Under the pieces are notes generated by a model, which saw only the letters and a program-made list of their open reading frames with translations, made no database searches and was not told the DNA's origin. Positions 1-7,660 of a DNA stretch of 17,840 nt are shown one piece after another. The stretch lies in the NCBI GenBank assembly GCA_038209965.1, contig JBBQXF010000098.1:1-17840 (forward strand). Reading direction: 5' to 3'. The position numbers and the translations under genes are program-made. Position 1 is the stretch's first letter. Each line of letters opens with the position of its first letter. This DNA is from JALONO01 sp038209965. Its GTDB lineage: Bacteria > Bacteroidota > Bacteroidia > Cytophagales > Thermoflexibacteraceae.

Positions 1-187
1 ATGCCCCCACCTTAGTACTGAATCAACATTGGAATGAGGGTAAGCACCAAGTTAGCCCATTGAAAATCAAAGTAACTCGCCGGCAATTGTCACCCAAACC
101 AGCTTGGAAATTCACAAAGGATGAGCCGCAGGTTTTAGCAATGGTTACTTCGTTATCATTGGTGGATGGTTTTGGCAGGTGCACTGG

Positions 188-1261
188 TCAAGGAGCAGGC
201 TCGGTTGGTGGGACTACAATGGGGGTTTTGTCTCTGGTGTATTCCTTGTTGTAGGCTTTGACCAGCACAAAAAAGTAGGAAATGAGCAGTGGGCCCATCA
301 CCAAGCCCAAGATTCCAAAAAATTCCAATCCAAAAATAACCCCAAAAATGGTGACCAGCGGGTGGATGTCCCCGATCCGTTTGGCAATGGCAAAGCGCAG
401 CACATTGTCAATGTTGATCACCAGCACCCCACCGTAAATCAATAACCCAACGCCTGCAACGTTATCGCCATTGGCCATTTCAATAATGGCGGCCGGCACC
501 CACACCAGCGGTGTGCCCAGCACGGGGATAAAGGCCGCAAAGAAACTGACCACTCCCCAGAAAAAAGCGTCTTTGACACCAAAAATCCAGAAACCAACAC
601 CCACTAACACGGCCTGCACCATGGCGATCAAGCCTTGGCCCACCACACTGGACTTGACGTTGTTGCTCAATTCGGCATATATTTCGTCGATGGTGGCATC
701 GTCAAAGGGCAAGTATTTATAAAAAGTGGCGATCAATTTCTCTTCATTGACCAACACATAATACAGCACTACGTAGAGTACCGATACCCCCAGCAGCACA
801 CTCGCCGTGCCCGACAAAAGGGGAGTGAAAAGATTTGAGGCAAAAGTGGCCACCCGACTGGCAACTTGTTGGAGCAGTTGCTTGTTTTCGAAATCGATCC
901 CCGTCATTTCTTGAATCCTGAGCAAGATCGGGTTTTGCAGAAGATGGTTGAAAGAATCAACGATCGTTTCAGTGTTGGAGGCATATAGGATCACCTTGCG
1001 GGCCAGCATAATACCCACCAGCGTGAGCGGGAGGATGACTATGAGGAGCGACATTGCCATGACGGTCAGGGCAGCGAGGGTTTTGCCCCAGCGGCGCTTA
1101 CTGACCAAGAAGTGAAACATGCCCCGGAACAGCACAAACAAGATCACACAGCCGATGGTGGCGGGGATAAACTGACTGAGCCCATACAAAAGAAAAAATC
1201 CCAAGGAAAGAATTAGGGAAATATGCAACGTCAATTTCTGGGCCGGCGTGTATATTTTCAT
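188..1261 (-). CDS. AI-2E family transporter (PerM/YdiK-type membrane protein)
   Basis: This is a 357-residue polytopic inner-membrane protein. Hydrophobic segments lie near residues 11-30, 32-52 and 60-86, followed by a soluble stretch and then a cluster of further helices to about residue 340, which is the layout of the AI-2E transporter family. The C-terminal half carries the family's recognisable motifs: PVLGTPLVW, then DNVLRF, then a G-rich helix GILGLVMGPLL. Family members are putative exporters or ion antiporters, and the autoinducer-2 role is proven for only a few, so the substrate is unknown. I chose ATG 1261 because GGAAAAG lies just upstream. A longer reading begins with TTG at 1312 and adds 17 residues. 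The C-terminal tail is proline-rich and probably cytoplasmic. The gene stands alone, divergent from the arginine gene. Confidence 0.88.
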   Translation of the reverse strand: MKIYTPAQKLTLHISLILSLGFFLLYGLSQFIPATIGCVILFVLFRGMFHFLVSKRRWGKTLAALTVMAMSLLIVILPLTLVGIMLARKVILYASNTETIVDSFNHLLQNPILLRIQEMTGIDFENKQLLQQVASRVATFASNLFTPLLSGTASVLLGVSVLYVVLYYVLVNEEKLIATFYKYLPFDDATIDEIYAELSNNVKSSVVGQGLIAMVQAVLVGVGFWIFGVKDAFFWGVVSFFAAFIPVLGTPLVWVPAAIIEMANGDNVAGVGLLIYGGVLVINIDNVLRFAIAKRIGDIHPLVTIFGVIFGLEFFGILGLVMGPLLISYFFVLVKAYNKEYTRDKTPIVVPPTEPAP

Positions 1262-1405
1262 ACTTTTCCGATTTACGAATGATTTAAGCAGCAATTTAAC
1301 ATCTTCAGCCAATTTTCATAGTTTTGTCAGGCCAAACCAGCCCCAAACTTTTGATTGGGCCTGCGTATTCTTTGTTTGGCCGTGGGCTGGGGGATTCTCC
1401 TTTGT

Positions 1406-1437
1406 CAAACGTAGGTGCAGATTATTTTTTAGTACAA
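1406..1437 (-). promoter_or_regulatory. Possible Bacteroidota-type promoter for the AI-2E transporter
   Basis: Read on the minus strand there is TTG (1437-1435), a 21-base spacer, then TACGTTTG (1413-1406), a full match to the TAnnTTTG -7 element. It would give an untranslated leader of about 140 bases before ATG 1261, which is long, and a single match could be chance. Confidence 0.3.
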
Positions 1438-1452
1438 CTTCCCGAGCGAGAA

Positions 1453-2403
1453 ATGAACAAGTTTATCAGTGCCTTTGACATACCGGATTTTGCGGCTTTT
1501 TTGCAAGAAGCCCAACAAGTGAAACAAACCCCCTTTGCCTGGAAAACGCTGGGCCTCAACAAGACCATCGGCCTGATTTTTATGAATCCCAGCCTGCGTA
1601 CCAGGTTGAGCACCCAGAAAGCGGCCCTCAACCTGGGCATGGCCCCGATGGTGATGAACATTGACAAGGACGGCTGGAAACTGGCCTCGGGCGAAGGTGT
1701 GATCATGAATGGTGATGCTGCCGAGCACGTGAAGGATGCTGTGGCCGTCATGGGCCAGTATTGCGACATTATTGGGGTGCGCTCCTTCCCGCTGCTGGTC
1801 AACCGGGAAGAGGACTATGCCGAAAACATCATCGGTGATTTCATTCGTTACGCCGGGGTTCCCGTTGTCAGTTTGGAGTCGGCCACCCGCCACCCGTTGC
1901 AATCGGCCGCCGACCTGATCACCATTGAGCAATATAAAACCACGCCCCGGCCCAAAATTGTCCTTACGTGGGCCCCGCACCCCCGCGCACTGCCCCAGGC
2001 CGTGCCCAATTCGTTTGCGGAGTGGATGTGTGCCGCTGGGGCCGACTTGACCATTGCCCACCCCGAGGGCTACGAACTGGATCCCAAGTTTACGGACGGG
2101 GCAAAAATTGTGCATGATCAAGCAGCAGCCTTCCGAAATGCTGATTTTATTTATGCCAAAAACTGGTCTTCTTACCACGAGTATGGCCAGATACTGTGCC
2201 GTGACAGGGCGTGGATGGTGGATCAAGCAAAAATGCAATTGACCAACAACGCCAAGTTTATGCACTGCTTGCCAGTCCGCCGCAACGTGGTGGTGGAAGA
2301 TGCGGTGATCGATGGCCCCCATTCCATCGTCATTCAGCAGGCCGCCAACCGGGTGGTGGCGGCCCAAGTGGTGCTCAAGCGGATGCTGGAAGCAATGGTC
2401 TAA
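1453..2403 (+). CDS. argF': N-succinylornithine carbamoyltransferase (arginine biosynthesis)
   Basis: This 316-residue enzyme transfers a carbamoyl group from carbamoyl phosphate to an N-acylated ornithine. It is the acylated arginine route of Bacteroidota, used in place of ordinary ornithine carbamoyltransferase. It aligns without gaps over the first 100 residues with my recollection of the Bacteroides fragilis enzyme. Visible motifs are SLRTR (47-51, carbamoyl-phosphate loop), ATRHPLQ (144-150), TWAPHPRALPQAVPNSFAEW (172-191) and HCLPVRR (271-277). The position that separates the succinyl enzyme (Pro90) from the Xanthomonas acetyl enzyme (Glu92) is Ala90 here, which by published mutagenesis of that residue favours succinylornithine. 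ATG 1453 is used because it matches the family N-terminus; in-frame codons upstream to 1324 look non-coding. No other arg gene is adjacent. Confidence 0.95.
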   Translation: MNKFISAFDIPDFAAFLQEAQQVKQTPFAWKTLGLNKTIGLIFMNPSLRTRLSTQKAALNLGMAPMVMNIDKDGWKLASGEGVIMNGDAAEHVKDAVAVMGQYCDIIGVRSFPLLVNREEDYAENIIGDFIRYAGVPVVSLESATRHPLQSAADLITIEQYKTTPRPKIVLTWAPHPRALPQAVPNSFAEWMCAAGADLTIAHPEGYELDPKFTDGAKIVHDQAAAFRNADFIYAKNWSSYHEYGQILCRDRAWMVDQAKMQLTNNAKFMHCLPVRRNVVVEDAVIDGPHSIVIQQAANRVVAAQVVLKRMLEAMV

Positions 2404-2451
2404 ATTGGGGTTCAGTATACGTCATGTTTGTTTAGGAAATACCTTCGCCCC

Positions 2452-2976
2452 ATGAAAAATTTGTTTGTCAATACGGCCGTGGTCACGGGCGTGTGCACAG
2501 GAATAGCCATTTGGACGTTCACCTTGGCCATCCACGCTTTTGGGCTGAACCCTCTGGGGCGGCACGCGCTCCTTTTTTTGCCCGTTTATGCAATGGGGCT
2601 GATCTTGGGCTTTCGCTACTACCGCGATTATAGGAACGGGGGCTTTTTGGGGGGAGTACCGGCCATCAGCATGGGCATTATCATCAATTTGGCAACTTCG
2701 GCCACCTTTGGGCTACTGCTCTACGCGTGGCTCAAACTGGCCAGCCCGGCCCTGCTGATTACCCACCAAGCGGCGATCCGCGAAAAACTAATGACCGACA
2801 AAGAACTCATTATCAAGGACCCCGACTATGGCCCAAAATATTTGGCTGATAGTTTAGCGGCCATTCCCACCATTTCGGCTGAGTTGGCCGCTTGGGAAGA
2901 CTTCAAGAAATTGTCCGGCGTTGGGCTGGTCATGGGCATTGCCATCGGCTTGCTTTTCCGAAAAAAACAAGTGTAA
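2452..2976 (+). CDS. DUF4199-like small membrane protein (first of a tandem pair)
   Basis: This is a 174-residue hydrophobic protein with about four membrane segments (near residues 8-28, 38-55, 65-90 and 150-168) and a charged, helical stretch between the third and fourth. The pattern resembles DUF4199, a Bacteroidota family of unknown function in which two N-terminal hairpins are followed by a loop and a final helix. ATG 2452 has AGGAAA upstream at a loose spacing. A TTG eight codons earlier is less likely. It starts 48 bases after the carbamoyltransferase and is followed after 30 bases by a second protein of the same type, so the three probably share a transcript. The assignment rests on architecture and general sequence feel. 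Confidence 0.7.
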   Translation: MKNLFVNTAVVTGVCTGIAIWTFTLAIHAFGLNPLGRHALLFLPVYAMGLILGFRYYRDYRNGGFLGGVPAISMGIIINLATSATFGLLLYAWLKLASPALLITHQAAIREKLMTDKELIIKDPDYGPKYLADSLAAIPTISAELAAWEDFKKLSGVGLVMGIAIGLLFRKKQV

Positions 2977-3006
2977 TTAGAGGAAAATTTAAACTTACCA
3001 CTTTTT

Positions 3007-3534
3007 ATGGAAGCAAACGTATCGCCAAGGCAACTTGGGATCAAGTATGGCCTCATTTTGGGGCTTATTTCGTCAGTAGTGGCTGCGGTCAACTATTCGG
3101 CCAAGCTGTTTGCCAACTCTGCCGCCACCACCGGCATGACGGTGCTCTCGTTCGTGATCCTGATCTGCGGCTTTGTACTCGCCTGCCGCGAGTTCAAGGC
3201 CCAGAATGAGGGCTTCATGACGCTGGGCCAAGGTTTTATGACCGGTTTTTGGGCCTCGATCATCAGCTCGATCATTTCTGCCGTGTTCACTTATGTGTGG
3301 CTCACATTCATTGATCCCGCCGTGATGGACGCGATCAAAGATAACGCAGTGGCCGGCATGGCGAAACAAGGACTGGATGAGGAACAGATAGAACAGTCGC
3401 TTTCTATGATGGGTTTCATGTTCAGCCCCATCTTTACGGTAGGGGCCGCCCTAATTGGTGGACCTATTTTTGGGGCCATTATCGCGGTCATAGTGGCGGC
3501 CATCATGAAGAAAGATCCCCCCGAGTTTGCGTAA
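3007..3534 (+). CDS. DUF4199 domain membrane protein (second of a tandem pair)
   Basis: This 175-residue protein has about four membrane helices: near residues 12-32, 42-60, 75-100 and 140-168. The segment LGIKYGLILGLIS near the start, GFMTLGQGFMTGFWASIISS in the middle and the loop with a predicted EEQIEQSLSMMG helix before the last membrane segment are typical of DUF4199. Function is unknown for the family. ATG 3007 is the only sensible start, and the upstream bases lack a good Shine-Dalgarno, as is usual in Bacteroidota. It ends in a cytoplasmic KKDPPEFA tail. The similar size and layout to the gene 30 bases upstream suggest an old duplication. This copy fits the family better than the first. 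Confidence 0.85.
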   Translation: MEANVSPRQLGIKYGLILGLISSVVAAVNYSAKLFANSAATTGMTVLSFVILICGFVLACREFKAQNEGFMTLGQGFMTGFWASIISSIISAVFTYVWLTFIDPAVMDAIKDNAVAGMAKQGLDEEQIEQSLSMMGFMFSPIFTVGAALIGGPIFGAIIAVIVAAIMKKDPPEFA

Positions 3535-3722
3535 TTTGGAAATTCGTCCTTTTTGAGATTTACTTTCAGGTTGGAGTCAAATGAAAATTTTCAAATTATT
3601 TATCCCCAATGGCAATCAATTTTTCCAATAATTAGAAGCATAAATAGTTGAAAATCTAATTAATACATTCTGAAAGTTGCTAAGGTTACTTTAATCTTGG
3701 TTCACAGTCTTACTAGTGGTTT

Positions 3723-3759
3723 CCACCACCCGCTCGGCAAACTGCCGAACGGGTGGTGG
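3723..3759. terminator. GC-rich hairpin between convergent genes
   Basis: Arms of 10 bp (3723-3732 with 3750-3759) and 6 bp (3734-3739 with 3743-3748) are separated by one C/A mismatch around an AAC loop. It lies 12 bases beyond the stop of the minus-strand dehydrogenase and downstream of the plus-strand DUF4199 gene, so it can serve both. Neither side has a clear T-tract, so termination is an inference from position and stem strength. Confidence 0.6.
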
Positions 3760-3771
3760 GGTAAAAGGTGG

Positions 3772-4674
3772 TCAATGGGTCTCCACCTTGTGCCCACCGA
3801 ATTCGTTGCGCAGTGCCGCCACCACCTTGCCCGAGAAAGTATCGGTTTGTTGGGAACGGTAGCGCATCATGAGCGACAGGGCAATGACCGGAGTGGCCAC
3901 GCCCAAGTCCAGTGCCGTTTCCAGTGTCCATTTGCCCTCGCCCGAGGAGTGCATCACGCCCTTGATCTGGTCTAAGTGCGCATCTTTGCCAAAGGCGTTC
4001 TCGATCAGTTCCATCAGCCAGCCCCGGATCACCGAGCCGTGGTTCCATACCTGCGCCACCTGCCGGAAGTTTAGGTCATACTCACTCCGATCCAGCACTT
4101 CAAAACCTTCAGCAATGGCCTGCATCATGCCATATTCAATACCATTGTGGATCATTTTGACATAATGGCCACTCCCCGGTGCGCCAGTGTACAAATAGCC
4201 GTGCTCAACCGAAATGTCGCGGAAAATGGCTTCGCACTGGGAAAAAACGGCCGGCTCGCCGCCAATCATGGTACATGCGCCGTACAAAGCCCCGCTCAGG
4301 CCCCCGCTGGTGCCGCAGTCCAGAAAATTGATTTGTTGGGTTTTGAGTTGTTGATAGCGGCGCACCGAGTCTTTATACTGGGAGTTGCCACCGTCGATCA
4401 CTATGTCGCCTGGCTTCAGGTGGGGCAGCAGTTGGCCGATCACCTCGTCCACTACCTCGCCCGCTGGCACCATCAGCCAGCAGATCCGCTGGCCGGTCAG
4501 TTGATCGCAAAGGGCCGCAAGGGAAGCCGCTGTGTCAATGTTTTCTTCAGCAATCCGCGCCATGTTTTCCGGGGCTACGTCGTGGGCCACCACCCGATAG
4601 CCGTGGTTGCGGAGGTTGAGGGCGAGGTTGAACCCCATTTTTCCTAGCCCAATCAGGCCGACTTGATTGTTCAT
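3772..4674 (-). CDS. gnd: 6-phosphogluconate dehydrogenase, decarboxylating, short NAD-type
   Basis: This enzyme of the oxidative pentose phosphate pathway oxidises and decarboxylates 6-phosphogluconate to ribulose 5-phosphate. At 300 residues it is the short bacterial form, unlike the roughly 470-residue E. coli Gnd. It has the Rossmann motif GLGKMG (9-14), DGGNS (94-98), the substrate loop GTSGGLSGA (121-129), and the catalytic segment KMIHNGIEYG starting at Lys173 with His176, Asn177 and Glu180. The second strand ends in Asp32 (VVAHDV), and an acidic residue there normally selects NAD over NADP; this cofactor call is an inference. ATG 4674 is preceded by AAAGATC. The neighbours are unrelated: no glucose-6-phosphate dehydrogenase or lactonase gene is present. 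A strong hairpin follows the stop codon. Confidence 0.93.
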   Translation of the reverse strand: MNNQVGLIGLGKMGFNLALNLRNHGYRVVAHDVAPENMARIAEENIDTAASLAALCDQLTGQRICWLMVPAGEVVDEVIGQLLPHLKPGDIVIDGGNSQYKDSVRRYQQLKTQQINFLDCGTSGGLSGALYGACTMIGGEPAVFSQCEAIFRDISVEHGYLYTGAPGSGHYVKMIHNGIEYGMMQAIAEGFEVLDRSEYDLNFRQVAQVWNHGSVIRGWLMELIENAFGKDAHLDQIKGVMHSSGEGKWTLETALDLGVATPVIALSLMMRYRSQQTDTFSGKVVAALRNEFGGHKVETH

Positions 4675-4932
4675 GATCTTTAATATTGGTTGTGAAGCAC
4701 GATTTTAGCCGCTGATGGGCCTATTTGCGCTTAAAAGTAGCAAAAAAAAGCAAGCGGTTGGCAAATCAGATCTTTACTTTGGCGAAGTGCCGGAAGGTAT
4801 CCCACCACCAGCGGCCCCTAATTCCCGGATTTATACTGATATTTGGGCCTGACAACGGGCAAGATTCTTTGATTGCCAACTCGAACTGCCTGTTTTGTAA
4901 TTTTTATTTTCCGACTAACCCACTGGAACCCC

Positions 4933-5631
4933 ATGCCCAAACTCTATCTAGTGCCCCTGCCGCTGGCCGACGGTGCATTGCCCACCATCCCCGAGCAAGT
5001 GCGCGAAGTAGTCGCCCGAGTGGACATCGTGCTGGCCGAAGAACTGCGGACTGCCCGTCGTTTCATCAGCAGTTTGCGCACCGGGCGCAAAATTGAGGAC
5101 ATTCCTTTCTTTCAATTGGACAAGAAAACCCCGTTTGGCGCATTGGCCGAGTTCCTCAAAACCGTTCAGCCGGACCAAACGGTCGGGGTAATGTCAGAGG
5201 CCGGTTGTCCCGGCATTGCCGATCCGGGGGCACTGGCAGTGCAATACGCCCACCGCCACGGCTGGGAAGTAGTGCCGCTGGTGGGGCCATCCTCCATTGT
5301 GCTGGCCCTCATGGCCTCGGGGCTCAACGGTCAGGGCTTCACTTTCCACGGGTATTTGCCCATTGATCGCCCCGAGCGCGAGCGGGCCATCCGGGTGGTA
5401 GAACTGGAGGCCCAAGAAACCAAAAAGGCCCAATTGTTCATTGAGACCCCTTTCCGCAACAACCAAATGTTGCAGTCGTTGGTGCAAATTTTGCAGCCCG
5501 ACACTGCGCTTTGTGTGGCTACCGACTTGACCGGGGCCGGACAATCCATCAAGACCAAAAAAGCCCGGGAGTGGAAAGTGGGTGCGCTGCCCGACATCCA
5601 CAAAACTCCGACGGTGTTCATTTTGCAATAG
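4933..5631 (+). CDS. RsmI-like SAM-dependent methyltransferase (tetrapyrrole methylase fold)
   Basis: This 232-residue protein belongs to the tetrapyrrole (corrin/porphyrin) methylase superfamily and is closest in feel to RsmI, which 2'-O-methylates C1402 of 16S rRNA. Visible RsmI-like landmarks are LYLVPLPL at the N-terminus, AEELRTARR (35-43, where RsmI has EDTR), SEAGCPGIADPG (88-99, RsmI SDAGxPxxSDPG) and GPSSIVLALMASGLN (118-132) followed by FTFHGYLP. It is shorter than E. coli RsmI and ends with the methylase fold, lacking the C-terminal extension. The Glu in place of Asp in two motifs makes it a divergent member, so the rRNA target is uncertain. ATG 4933 fits the family start. The stop is 8 bases before the next start, so the two genes are probably coupled. 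Confidence 0.85.
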   Translation: MPKLYLVPLPLADGALPTIPEQVREVVARVDIVLAEELRTARRFISSLRTGRKIEDIPFFQLDKKTPFGALAEFLKTVQPDQTVGVMSEAGCPGIADPGALAVQYAHRHGWEVVPLVGPSSIVLALMASGLNGQGFTFHGYLPIDRPERERAIRVVELEAQETKKAQLFIETPFRNNQMLQSLVQILQPDTALCVATDLTGAGQSIKTKKAREWKVGALPDIHKTPTVFILQ

Positions 5632-5639
5632 CTGCCACA

Positions 5640-6650
5640 ATGCTCAAGCCCCGGCCCATCATTACCGCTTGGCAAACGCCCGGACTGATCTTGTGCCTGC
5701 TTGGCCAATTGCGGGAGCAACGGCACTTTTTGCGACGCCACCTCGGCCCGCCGCTGGCCCGCGCCCGCCAAAGCGCTGATGGCAGCTTGGAAGAAGCCGA
5801 TTTTCGTAAAATAACCCACTATTATGGGTTGGCGGTGCCCGCTATTTTGGGGGAGGCGCTTTGTGCGCTCCGTGGTGCACCGATGACCGCCCGGGAGCGG
5901 CTGGCCAGTACTTGCCAAGGAGCCATGACCGGCCTTGGCGATGATTTTCTGGATAAAAAATCACTTTCGGCTGAGGCGCTGGAGTTGCTACTGGCCAAGC
6001 CGGGATCCAGTGCTGGCGAGCAATTGGCCCAATATCTTTTTCAAACAGCCCAAGCAAATGTGCCCGATCCAGTACATTCGCTGGCGCAGTTGAACCGCGT
6101 GATGGCCGCTCAACGGGAAAGCCAAAAACAAACCGATCCCCATTTGGGCGAGCCTGCAATCGCCGCTATTACGTGGGAAAAGGGCGGGGCATCGGTGCTC
6201 TATTACCGCACCGCATTTGCCCACCCATTGGCCGACAATGAGGCGGCATTGTTGGCCAAATTGGGCGGCCTGATGCAACTGGGCAATGATCTGTTTGACG
6301 TATTTGAAGATACCCAAAACGGGGTTAATACCTTGATTACCAGCAATAAAAAAGTTATTGACATTCGCCATTTATTGCTGATTGAATTGGAGTTGGCGTA
6401 TGAAATGGCTTTTTTGACCAACTATCCTCCAGCCAGCATCCGCCGCTTTTTTGCGTTGCTTTCCTTGGGGATCTTTAGCCGTTGCCTGGTTTGCGTGGAT
6501 CAATGGGAACGCAGTGCCCAAACCACCAATGGTGTTTTTTTGCCCCATTTATATCGCCGCAAAGCCCTGATATGTGACATGGAAAAACCCGCCAACCTAT
6601 GGCGATCGGTGTACCATCACGTGTACAGTTGCTACCAAACCCCAGGGTAG
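5640..6650 (+). CDS. Putative class I isoprenoid synthase-like protein
   Basis: This is a 336-residue, largely helical protein with no signal peptide. It has two acidic motifs in the right order and spacing for the all-alpha class I isoprenoid synthase fold. One is DDFLD at 101-105, matching the DDxxD magnesium-diphosphate motif. The other is QLGNDLFDVFED at 213-224, followed by a Gly; it resembles the second Asp-rich motif of squalene/phytoene synthases (QxxNxxRDxxED) and of the YtpB/tetraprenyl-beta-curcumene synthase group. A WEKGGASVLYYR segment lies between them (179-190). I infer that it binds a prenyl diphosphate and may cyclise, condense or hydrolyse it; the substrate is unknown. ATG 5640 is 8 bases after the methylase stop. 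No other terpenoid gene is adjacent. It converges on fabH with a 16-base gap. Confidence 0.65.
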   Translation: MLKPRPIITAWQTPGLILCLLGQLREQRHFLRRHLGPPLARARQSADGSLEEADFRKITHYYGLAVPAILGEALCALRGAPMTARERLASTCQGAMTGLGDDFLDKKSLSAEALELLLAKPGSSAGEQLAQYLFQTAQANVPDPVHSLAQLNRVMAAQRESQKQTDPHLGEPAIAAITWEKGGASVLYYRTAFAHPLADNEAALLAKLGGLMQLGNDLFDVFEDTQNGVNTLITSNKKVIDIRHLLLIELELAYEMAFLTNYPPASIRRFFALLSLGIFSRCLVCVDQWERSAQTTNGVFLPHLYRRKALICDMEKPANLWRSVYHHVYSCYQTPG

Positions 6651-6666
6651 GGGAGGGCTGGAAGGG

Positions 6667-7638
6667 TTACCAGTCCCACTCGATCAGCACACCTGCATAC
6701 GTGAGGCCGCCCCCAAACCCAAAGAGCAGCAAGCGGTCGCCCTTGGTGAGTTTGCCGGCTTTTTGGGCCAAATCTATGGCCAGGGGAATGCTGGCCGCCG
6801 AAGTGTTGCCGTGGTAAACGATGCTGTCCAAGGCCCGGTCAGTTGGGAACTCTAACTGCTGACACACTGAATCAATGATGCGCCGGTTGGCACTATGGGG
6901 CACAAACCAATCTATTTCACCGATAGAAAACCCGCATTTACGGGCCAATGCGGATGCTTCGCGGGCCACAGTTTCAACTGCCCATTTGAAAACCCGGCGG
7001 CCATCTTGGTGGACATTGCCGTCGGTGAGGATCGGCTGGCCATTGACGATCCCGCGCCGGGTGGACAAATAGAGGGCGGGGCCGTGCGCTCCGTCAGCCC
7101 CGCTGAGCGTGCCCAAAATATTGCTCTGTTCCGCCGCTTCCACCAGCGCGGCCCCAGCCCCATCCCCGAATAGGATGCAGGTGGTGCGGTCGGTAAAGTC
7201 GGTCACTTTGGACAATGTCTCGCCGCCCACCACGAGTACTTTTTTGGCGCTGCCCGCCGCAATCAGTCCTTGGGCCAAGATCAAGCCATACGTAAACCCG
7301 GCACAAGCGGCCTTGATGTCCAGCGCTCCGGCGCGAGGAATGCCGAGTTGGTGTTGCAGTTGGCAGGCCATGCTGGGCATTTCCTGATCGGGCGTGGTGG
7401 TACCAACAATGATAAAATCAACATCGTCTAGGTTTTTCCCACATTCAGTTACTAGTTTTTGGGCCGCCTTGCGACAAAGATCGCTGGTAAATTCATCGGC
7501 CGCCGCATAGCGCCGCTGGTGGATGCCAGTACGGGAAACGATCCATTCGTCGGTAGTATCAATACTTTTTTCAAAATCAAAATTAGTTTGGATCTGTTCG
7601 GGCACGTGAGTGCTCAGGGCGGTGATACGTGCCTGCAT
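6667..7638 (-). CDS. fabH: 3-oxoacyl-ACP synthase III (KAS III)
   Basis: KAS III condenses acetyl-CoA or another short acyl-CoA with malonyl-ACP to start fatty-acid synthesis. The 323-residue protein is full length. The catalytic triad is present: Cys112 in AACAGFTYG, His248 in VPHSANRR, and Asn278 in YHGNTSAAS, compared with Cys112, His244 and Asn274 in E. coli FabH. The C-terminal GFGGGLTYAG is also standard. The N-terminal segment TTDEWIVSRTGIHQRR contains the usual CoA-binding Trp/Arg region. ATG 7638 gives the family N-terminus; 23 in-frame codons upstream do not look coding. The gene is not in the plsX-rpmF cluster where fabH often sits, so it may be a second copy with another starter unit or pathway; this cannot be told from the window. 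Confidence 0.93.
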   Translation of the reverse strand: MQARITALSTHVPEQIQTNFDFEKSIDTTDEWIVSRTGIHQRRYAAADEFTSDLCRKAAQKLVTECGKNLDDVDFIIVGTTTPDQEMPSMACQLQHQLGIPRAGALDIKAACAGFTYGLILAQGLIAAGSAKKVLVVGGETLSKVTDFTDRTTCILFGDGAGAALVEAAEQSNILGTLSGADGAHGPALYLSTRRGIVNGQPILTDGNVHQDGRRVFKWAVETVAREASALARKCGFSIGEIDWFVPHSANRRIIDSVCQQLEFPTDRALDSIVYHGNTSAASIPLAIDLAQKAGKLTKGDRLLLFGFGGGLTYAGVLIEWDW

Positions 7639-7660
7639 AGCGCTATGTTTTATTCTAGTA

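Noticed and set aside
60..254. A 64-codon plus-strand frame near the left edge
   Set aside because: It starts with TTG, overlaps the end of the transporter gene antisense, and has no recognisable features.
1262..1312. TTG-initiated N-terminal extension of the AI-2E transporter
   Set aside because: ATG 1261 has a good GGAAAAG upstream, and the extension adds a polar stretch not expected before the first membrane helix. Similar TTG extensions at 8507, 11920, 2428 and 12823 were set aside for the same kind of reason.
1366..1374. TATTCTTTG upstream of the carbamoyltransferase as a -7 element
   Set aside because: It has three bases between TA and TTTG in place of two, and no TTTG at a suitable distance upstream.
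1429..2367. A 312-codon open frame on the minus strand
   Set aside because: It is antisense to the carbamoyltransferase, whose motifs are clear along the whole length. The antisense product is rich in His and Gly and looks non-biological.
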